From an uncultured Nitrosospira sp. (lineage in GTDB: Bacteria; Nitrospirota; Nitrospiria; Nitrospirales; Nitrospiraceae): a stretch of 63,347 bases of DNA. The stretch's first letter is position 1; every line of letters begins with the position of its first letter. This document shows, one piece after another, positions 57,911 through 63,347 of this stretch. The DNA lies in assembly GCA_900696515.1 (NCBI GenBank), contig CAADGK010000002.1:1-63347 (forward strand), in the 5' to 3' direction. A program made the translations under genes and the position numbers. The notes under the pieces were generated by a model that was not told the DNA's origin, made no database searches, and saw only the letters and a list, made by a program, of their open reading frames with translations.

Positions 57911-59122
57911 ATGCCGGTGAATGTGTTTCCCAGCATACGATATGTCTTTTATCTGTTCGTATTGGCTATCCCGTTTGAAACGGCAAGTACGGAAAGCGTT
58001 TCCCTGATCGGTAGCATTCCAATGATACTTGGAATGGCCCTCATTGGAGCTGCGTTGTTGCAACCGAGGGTCTGTTTTGAGCCGCCTCCCGCGGCATTTT
58101 GGTGCTTTGTCGGCTACTTTGTGCTCTGTCTTGCACTTGGCCTGACTCAAAACCTTGAGTATATACGTCCAGTGCTCACGAAGCTCTTTACCTTTGCTCA
58201 GCTGCTCGTGTTGATGTGCGTTAGTTATAATCTTTTTCGATATCCGGAGATTCGTCGGAACGTTCTTCTGCTCTTTGTCGCTTCCTGTACGATTCTCTCC
58301 GTGCTCCAACTGCTGGGTATAGGGACTGTGAGCGTAGGACGTGACGGACGAGCCTCTCTGTTTGGGGACAATGCCAATACACTGGGGGCTACGTTATCAC
58401 TTGGTCTAATTGCCCTGGTCGGTATCACCTATGGTCGGATCAAGGCCGAGAAGAGGCACATTCTCATTGCGTGGCTGCTATTCCCCATTATTGGGACGGC
58501 TATTATCAAGACCGGATCACGGGGTTCTCTTGCAGGGCTTGTGGCTGGGATTTCTCTCATGGTCATTCGCGGTGGAGCATGGAAGGCTAAGCTTAAGGTG
58601 GCGTCGATCGTTCTAATTGCCATCGGGTTTTTAGCTGTGACCGCGCTTTCAGACGATGTCATGAGGGCCCGATTGGAGCGTTCATTGTATCAGGGGGACA
58701 CGGCCGGTAGAGACAAAATTCACGCTCATGCTTGGGCGATGGTTTATGAAAAACCCTTGCTCGGTTGGGGGACGGTATACAATCAGATAGAGCTAGGCTC
58801 TCGCCTTGGGAGGTCATTGAGAGACCCGCACAGTCTGTATCTCACAGTGCTGACGGAAACTGGTTTAGTCGGCGCCATTCTCTTTTGGGGCGGCCTTGGG
58901 CTTCTGGCGAAGGCCGCCTGGCAGGCTCGTACTAGGATAGAAGGGGCATTACCGATGGCGATCATGGGCTATTTACTTCTCTCTTTCTACTCAGGATCGT
59001 GGCTATATCGAAAAATGTTCTGGCTGCTGATAGCCTACGTGCTGGCAAGTGCCTGGTCGTTCGAGAAGACAACTCGAGGAATTTCTGAGAAGGAGTCGGC
59101 TCCGGTCAATGTCGCTCAATGA
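57911..59122 (+). CDS. O-antigen ligase / polymerase family membrane protein (Wzy/WaaL-like)
   Basis: The protein has 403 residues and about ten or eleven membrane segments. The large periplasmic loop region contains YEKPLLGWGTVYNQ and the signature DPHSLYLTVLTETGLVGAILFWGGLGLL, matching the Wzy_C pattern (PHNxYLxxLxExGLxG). It could polymerise repeat units or ligate the glycan to an acceptor. With an ABC exporter present, a ligase role fits better, but this is not certain. Confidence 0.88.
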   Translation: MPVNVFPSIRYVFYLFVLAIPFETASTESVSLIGSIPMILGMALIGAALLQPRVCFEPPPAAFWCFVGYFVLCLALGLTQNLEYIRPVLTKLFTFAQLLVLMCVSYNLFRYPEIRRNVLLLFVASCTILSVLQLLGIGTVSVGRDGRASLFGDNANTLGATLSLGLIALVGITYGRIKAEKRHILIAWLLFPIIGTAIIKTGSRGSLAGLVAGISLMVIRGGAWKAKLKVASIVLIAIGFLAVTALSDDVMRARLERSLYQGDTAGRDKIHAHAWAMVYEKPLLGWGTVYNQIELGSRLGRSLRDPHSLYLTVLTETGLVGAILFWGGLGLLAKAAWQARTRIEGALPMAIMGYLLLSFYSGSWLYRKMFWLLIAYVLASAWSFEKTTRGISEKESAPVNVAQ

Positions 59123-59201
59123 AGATCCTGTCCGAGGTCACGTCGTTTCAGATGACACCGAAGCAGAACCTGGAGGCGGTATATGCAGAAAGTAAGGTCT
59201 G

Positions 59202-59207
59202 TATAAT
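59202..59207 (+). promoter_or_regulatory. Isolated TATAAT before a glycosyltransferase gene
   Basis: A perfect -10 hexamer lies 52 bases upstream of ATG 59259, in the 136-base gap after the ligase gene. No convincing -35 box lies 16-18 bases further upstream, so it is at best a weak internal promoter. Confidence 0.2.
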
Positions 59208-59258
59208 CATCTTGTGCTAAGCTTCACACCTGAGTGAACTTCCCACTTGTCTCTTGCG

Positions 59259-60482
59259 ATGCATATTCTGATTGTTGCAGAAAGTTTCCCTTCCCCAGGG
59301 CATCCATATCGGGGCGCATTTATCGGCGAGCAGGTAAAACGGTTGCTGGATCACGTAGAGCGAATCACGGTGCTGTCTCCCACGACATATGTTCCTCGAT
59401 TCGTAAAAGTAAGCCGGGCTGCAAGACAGGCTTCCTTGCCCGCACGCTATGAATTTGTAAAGGATCGCTGTGAGGTTCTCTTCCCCCGGTATTTAAAAGC
59501 ACCTGGAGATATGTGTCTCTGGTTGACCATTGCTCAATGGCGTCGGATTGTTTCCAAGACGGTTGGTGATCTTGTTACGGATGGATCGCTTTCCCTGATC
59601 CATGCGAGCAAGGGGGGCTTGGGCTCTTGGGCCGCGATTCATGCGGCTCGACAATATGGACTTCCTTGTGTGGTCACTTACCAGGGTACCGAGGTACATA
59701 CGGATTTTGTCCGTCAGCAAAAGGAGTGGAAGCTAAGTCGGGACTCCTTTCGATTGGCGGATCTGAATGTCTTTGTCAGTCGTCCATTAGAGCACATTCT
59801 CAAATCGAGTCTTCAGCCTCGAGGGCGATGTCTCGTGATGTTGCGAGGAGTGGACTTGCAAACATTTTGTCCGCCCGAGAGGGAAACAGTTCGACGTCCG
59901 ATTGTCCTTTTCGTCGGTCGAGTCACGGAAGCGAAGGGGATATTTGATCTTCTTGACGCGTGGAGGGAGGTCATTGCAAGGGGTGTAGGCGCTGAGTTGT
60001 GGATCGTGGGGCCGAATCACACGGATGCTCGTTTTCTTCAAGCCCTTGAGTCCGGTGGGTTGACGAAATCGGTCAAGGTTCTCGGCCCGCTCCCTCTTGG
60101 TGAGGTGTCCGATCTGATGCGAGGAGCGCAGGTTCTTTGTCTGCCGAGTCACGGAGAGGGAACGCCGAATTGCGTGATGGAGGCGATGGCATGCGGGCTT
60201 CCTGTTGTTGCCACCGAAGTCGGAGGGATTCCGGATATTGTGGAGCCTGATCGGACAGGCCTGTTAGTCCCAAAAGGCGACAGCCCGAAGTTGGCGGATG
60301 CACTGGCGGCATTGCTTGCGGATTCGGATCGACGAGCTCGCATGGGTGAAGCGGCCTACGCCTATGCCCAAGAACACTTTGATGCGAGAAGGACGGCAAG
60401 ACGTCTTGTAGAATTGTACCGTGAACTTATATCGGCCTCGCGGGATGCAAACAACGCGCAAGTTGGAGTAGGGGCAAAGTGA
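59259..60482 (+). CDS. Glycosyltransferase family 4
   Basis: The protein has 407 residues from ATG 59259; TTG 59247 is in frame but less likely. The N-terminus is MHILIVAESFPSPGHPYRGAFIGEQVKRL. The donor-binding half shows VLFVGRVTEAKGIFDLLDAW and the E-x7-E motif in GEGTPNCVMEAMACGLPVVATEVGGIPDIV. It is a retaining GT-B enzyme. The next gene starts within its stop codon region (four-base overlap). Confidence 0.94.
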   Translation: MHILIVAESFPSPGHPYRGAFIGEQVKRLLDHVERITVLSPTTYVPRFVKVSRAARQASLPARYEFVKDRCEVLFPRYLKAPGDMCLWLTIAQWRRIVSKTVGDLVTDGSLSLIHASKGGLGSWAAIHAARQYGLPCVVTYQGTEVHTDFVRQQKEWKLSRDSFRLADLNVFVSRPLEHILKSSLQPRGRCLVMLRGVDLQTFCPPERETVRRPIVLFVGRVTEAKGIFDLLDAWREVIARGVGAELWIVGPNHTDARFLQALESGGLTKSVKVLGPLPLGEVSDLMRGAQVLCLPSHGEGTPNCVMEAMACGLPVVATEVGGIPDIVEPDRTGLLVPKGDSPKLADALAALLADSDRRARMGEAAYAYAQEHFDARRTARRLVELYRELISASRDANNAQVGVGAK

Positions 60483-61642
60483 TGACGCTATCTTCTAATC
60501 GGAATACGATCAAAGTGTGCCACGTTTGCTCAGGCCATACGTCCGATGACTCCAGAGTTTTTCACAAGGAGTGCCGCGCTCTGGCGCAGGCGGGATATGA
60601 GGTGCACCTCATTGCGAGCGACAAGGCTCCCGCCAGTTATGTGGCGGGGGGGGTGATCATCCATCCGCTCCCGCTTTCCAAAAGCCGTTTTGAACGGATC
60701 TCTCGACGGTGGAAAGTTGCGAACATTGCGGCAAGCCTGTCCGCCGATCTATATCATGTTCATGAACCGGAGCTTTTGGGGCCGGTTCTGACCCGTGTCG
60801 GCGATAAACCGGTGATCTATGACGTTCATGAGTCGTATCTGGATCTGCTCGGGCATCGGAGTTGGATCCCCGCACCGGCTCGCCCTTTGGTGCAGGCGCT
60901 ATGGCAGAGGTCTGAAGCAAAGTGGGTCGGGAAGTGTCGGGCCATTGTGACGGTGGCGGAGCCTATTGCCGAACGGTACGTGAAGCTTCATGGGCGTGTG
61001 GAGATCATCAGAAACTTTCCCGACCTCTCTTTGGGGGAGTTCAACGGCGGTCTTCCGCAGAGTCGTGAACCGGTTTGTGTGCTCGCAGGAACGCTGAACG
61101 GAGATCGGAACCTGGCCAATATGGTGCTGGCCATTGGGTTGCTGCGACGGCGGAGCGTGGATCTCTCCTTGTGGTTGGCTGGGAAATGGGATAGTCCCGA
61201 GTATGAACGTGTGATTCAGAAACTAGCGGCTGATGAAGGAGTCTCCGACCGAGTGCGCTATTTTGGCGTGCTCTCTCACAAAGATGCGGTAGCGCTTGAG
61301 TCTCGTGCAAGCATCGGAATGGCCACGGTATTGCCGACCGGAAATTTTCTTAAAACACTGCTGATCAAGTTGTTTGAGTGTATGGCATTAGGATTGCCGA
61401 TTGTATATTCGAACTTTCCCTTGTTTCAGCAGTATGTGCGTGAATATGGCGTGGGGATAGCGGTTGATCCGGAAAGACCTGAACAAATTGCGGATGCCCT
61501 CGAATACCTGGTGAAAAACTATCAAGAAGCCCTACAAATGGGGAGAAATGGCAATCGTGTCGTTCAGGAAAAATATAACTGGTCTCATGAAGGCAGGCGA
61601 CTTATTGCGTTGTACCATGAAATCTTAGGTTTTCGGTCGTGA
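60479..61642 (+). CDS. Glycosyltransferase family 4
   Basis: The protein has 387 residues. The N-terminal KVCHVCSGHTSDDSRVFHKECRALAQAGYEVHLIA is typical of GT4 enzymes with an HxxDD/RxxxK start. YHVHEPELL, VIYDVHESY and the second domain VLPTGNFLKTLLIKLFECMALGLPIVYSNF (E-containing donor site) follow. It overlaps the previous glycosyltransferase by four bases and is the last assembly gene before the capA-like gene. Confidence 0.93.
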   Translation: MMTLSSNRNTIKVCHVCSGHTSDDSRVFHKECRALAQAGYEVHLIASDKAPASYVAGGVIIHPLPLSKSRFERISRRWKVANIAASLSADLYHVHEPELLGPVLTRVGDKPVIYDVHESYLDLLGHRSWIPAPARPLVQALWQRSEAKWVGKCRAIVTVAEPIAERYVKLHGRVEIIRNFPDLSLGEFNGGLPQSREPVCVLAGTLNGDRNLANMVLAIGLLRRRSVDLSLWLAGKWDSPEYERVIQKLAADEGVSDRVRYFGVLSHKDAVALESRASIGMATVLPTGNFLKTLLIKLFECMALGLPIVYSNFPLFQQYVREYGVGIAVDPERPEQIADALEYLVKNYQEALQMGRNGNRVVQEKYNWSHEGRRLIALYHEILGFRS

Positions 61643-61657
61643 AAGATATGAAAGGTA

Positions 61658-61668
61658 GGTGATATATA
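61658..61668 (+). promoter_or_regulatory. GGTGATATATA element, variant copy
   Basis: It resembles the GGTACTATATAT elements at 35938 and 41565 (two central bases differ). It lies about 210 bases before the capA-like gene, in a 225-base gap that also contains the hairpin ATTGAG-TGG-CTCAAT (61718-61732). Confidence 0.18.
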
Positions 61669-61867
61669 GGTTCACGTACTGTCAACTTAATTTCATCTAC
61701 CCTGAGAAAACACGAAGATTGAGTGGCTCAATGCCAGGTTGACGGAGGGCTTTTCTGCGATCGAATCTCCTGTGAGCATGTGAGTCAGGTGTAAGATTAC
61801 GTTTCCCAGTAAGGTCTCTGTCTTGTGATAAGCTCACTTCAGAGTTGAATCAGCGCGTTAAGTAGGG

Positions 61868-63031
61868 ATGGATTCGGTGGAACTAAAACTCGCATTCTGT
61901 GGCGATATCATGCTAGGCGCTGAGGTAGCTCAGTGTATGGGGAACGTAACCGTAGAAGAATGGCTTAAAGGGGTATCGCCTGCATGGGAAGGGGCTGATT
62001 TACTAATTGGCAACCTTGAGACTCCCTGTGTAATTCATGCAACGCCTATTGAATCTAAGCCTCCTGAGCTTGTTTTCAAGGCTCCAGCAAGTCGGTTGCA
62101 GGAACTTGTAAAGGCAGGGTTTTCGGCGGTCACTATTGCTAATAATCACGTTCTAGACTGTGGCCGAATTGGATTATCCGAGACGTTACATGAGCTCAAG
62201 AACTCCGGGCTGTATTACGCCGGTGCCGGTATGAATCTGTCCGAGGCCTTAAAACCGGCCTATATCCCAGTACGCGGTCTGACCGTCGGATTAGTCGCGT
62301 TCTGTTACGGCCCACGTGCCGGCTATTCGTCTCCTGGAGCAGCTCCGTGCGATCTTCCAGTTATGCACGAAACCTTAAAGACTGCTCGTGCTAATTCTGA
62401 CATTGTAATTGCGGCCCTCCATGATGGACTGGAGTATTCCGATGTTCCTCCGGCTGAAACTCGGGCTCGATTTCGTTTTCTTGCCGAGAACGGGGCCGAC
62501 ATCGTGATCGGTCATCATCCGCATGTCCTGCAAGGTCTTGAGTGGCAGGGTTCGATTCCGATCGCATACAGCCTCGGCGATTTTCTCTTCCACAACTCAC
62601 TTCCCCATGTTACAAAACGCAACTTTTCTAGGATGGCACTGGGACGGCTGGCACCCGAAGAGGTGCAACGCGATCCTCACAAATTTATGCGAGGTGCCGT
62701 GTTGACTGCTCAATTTCGTAATGGGGAAAAGTCCATTCAATGGCACCCGTTCCGTCAGGGGAAAGATCTTCGGCCTCAACTATCTTTGGATTCAACCTGC
62801 TCTGAAGACCTTCGTAGATTGGAGAACCTGAGTGCCGCTCTTCTCAACGAGACCGATCCGCGACACTCGCTAGCCAACGAAGTAAGGGCCAAGGCTCTTC
62901 AAGAGTCGAGGGATAGCCTAGAGCTAAAGGAAATACTTCGACTCATGTCAAAACCAAAGTGGCGATACATCGCAAATGGGATACGCTGGGCAAGCCGTAG
63001 GATAGCAGGGATCAAGGGGGGCCGGCGATGA
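61868..63031 (+). CDS. CapA-like metallophosphatase-fold protein
   Basis: The protein has 387 residues from ATG 61868; GTG 61877 has the better spacing to AGTAGGG. The family motifs are LAFCGDIMLG, IGNLETP, VTIANNHVLDCG, HDGLEYSDVPP and IGHHPHVLQGLEWQGSIPIAYSLGDFLFHN, which carry the metal ligands. CapA of Bacillus belongs to the poly-gamma-glutamate capsule system. Relatives in other clusters have unclear roles. There is no signal peptide, so a cytoplasmic location is likely. The C-terminal 100 residues are basic and helical. Confidence 0.9.
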   Translation: MDSVELKLAFCGDIMLGAEVAQCMGNVTVEEWLKGVSPAWEGADLLIGNLETPCVIHATPIESKPPELVFKAPASRLQELVKAGFSAVTIANNHVLDCGRIGLSETLHELKNSGLYYAGAGMNLSEALKPAYIPVRGLTVGLVAFCYGPRAGYSSPGAAPCDLPVMHETLKTARANSDIVIAALHDGLEYSDVPPAETRARFRFLAENGADIVIGHHPHVLQGLEWQGSIPIAYSLGDFLFHNSLPHVTKRNFSRMALGRLAPEEVQRDPHKFMRGAVLTAQFRNGEKSIQWHPFRQGKDLRPQLSLDSTCSEDLRRLENLSAALLNETDPRHSLANEVRAKALQESRDSLELKEILRLMSKPKWRYIANGIRWASRRIAGIKGGRR

Positions 63032-63113
63032 GTCGGTGGCAATAACTGATTTTCTACTGATTAGGTGGATGCCAAGTTAGGCCACTACAGATGTTTATCA
63101 GCCTAGTTGTCAA

Positions 63114-63131
63114 GTCTCCCCCCCCCGAGAC
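63114..63131. repeat. C9 tract framed by GTCTC/GAGAC inverted arms
   Basis: GTCTC (63114-63118) and GAGAC (63127-63131) flank a run of nine C (63118-63126, counting the last C of the first arm). It lies between the capA-like gene and the transposase end. It may mark an insertion boundary or a slippage-prone site; no function is assigned. Confidence 0.4.
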
Positions 63132-63233
63132 AGAATAGCTTTCGCGTCCATCTGGGCGAGGTACTGGCGATCATTGAGGCGTGGCGAGCGGACTGCAGTC
63201 GCCACCGTCAACATAGCTCGCTAGGCTCAGGAC

Positions 63234-63347
63234 TCATTCTTTCAGATAGAAGATGACGGTGGCTGCGAGACAGATGGCTGAGAAAAAGGTGTGGGCACAG
63301 CGATCATACCGCATGGCAATCCGACGCCAATCCTTGATCCGCCCGAA
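63234..63347 (-). mobile_element. 3' end of an IS5-type transposase, cut by the window edge
   Basis: The minus strand reads 37 codons to a TGA at 63234-63236: FGRIKDWRRIAMRYDRCAHT, then FFSAICLAATVIFYLKE. This is the characteristic C-terminus of IS5/IS1182-like DDE transposases (RIKxWRRIATRYDR), including the Arg-rich motif after the catalytic Glu. The rest of the element lies beyond the window. The terminal inverted repeat should lie just left of 63234, but I could not define it. Confidence 0.88.

Noticed and set aside
61718-61732. Hairpin ATTGAG-TGG-CTCAAT as terminator of the assembly genes
   Set aside because: No T-run follows, and the stem is AT-rich and short. It remains only a possible leader structure.
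34769-63031. Exosortase/PEP-CTERM type locus
   Set aside because: No exosortase, PEP-CTERM tail or PrsK/PrsR-like gene is visible, although the general layout is similar.

Overview
The window looks like a chromosomal segment of a Gram-negative bacterium, most likely of the phylum Nitrospirota (a Nitrospira-type organism). This rests on the protein styles, the GatCAB amidotransferase operon, the glycogen genes, the outer-membrane export genes and the moderately high GC. It is an inference from memory of such genomes, not a database match.

Region 1 (1-17.6 kb) is mostly minus strand. It holds a cut-off unknown gene, a VanZ-like membrane protein, an orphan CheY-like receiver, a Tat-exported YcbK/DUF882 peptidase-like protein (plus strand), glgB, a DUF4403-like lipoprotein, a CDF metal exporter, and a trio of GT-C-like membrane transferase, B12-binding radical SAM enzyme and polyprenyl-phosphate GT2. 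A tight tmk-holB-metG operon follows, ending in a secreted protein of unknown function.

Region 2 (17.7-34.1 kb) is a long plus-strand housekeeping run: DUF502, glmU, glmS, gatC, panD, gatA, DUF948, YtxH, gatB, eno, ftsB-like, era, mgtE, recO, DUF971, a lipoprotein and glgA. Many neighbours overlap by ATGA or sit within tens of bases. glmS and glmU make UDP-GlcNAc, a likely precursor for region 3.

Region 3 (34.1-63.0 kb) is an exopolysaccharide or capsule locus. It opens with a lipoprotein and a LuxR-type regulator on the minus strand, followed by about 960 bases without a convincing gene. A nucleotide-sugar cassette comes next: a CTP:glucose-1-phosphate cytidylyltransferase, an SDR, a TylC3-like C-methyltransferase, an RmlC-like epimerase and a DUF4910 protein. 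Then come export genes (two tandem Wza-like proteins and a beta-barrel), an epimerase and a Wzm/Wzt ABC exporter. The assembly genes follow: seven glycosyltransferase domains, one of them fused to a PIG-L deacetylase, a SAM methyltransferase, a CapK/PaaK-like adenylating enzyme and an O-antigen ligase/polymerase. A CapA-like metallophosphatase closes the locus. The window ends in the 3' end of an IS5-type transposase.

The most unusual items are the deacetylase-glycosyltransferase fusion beside its stand-alone paralogue, the mixed export machinery with no visible polysaccharide co-polymerase, a CDP-sugar cassette with no recognisable RfbG dehydratase, and short sequence motifs shared between non-coding regions of the locus. 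No tRNA, rRNA or CRISPR array was seen.
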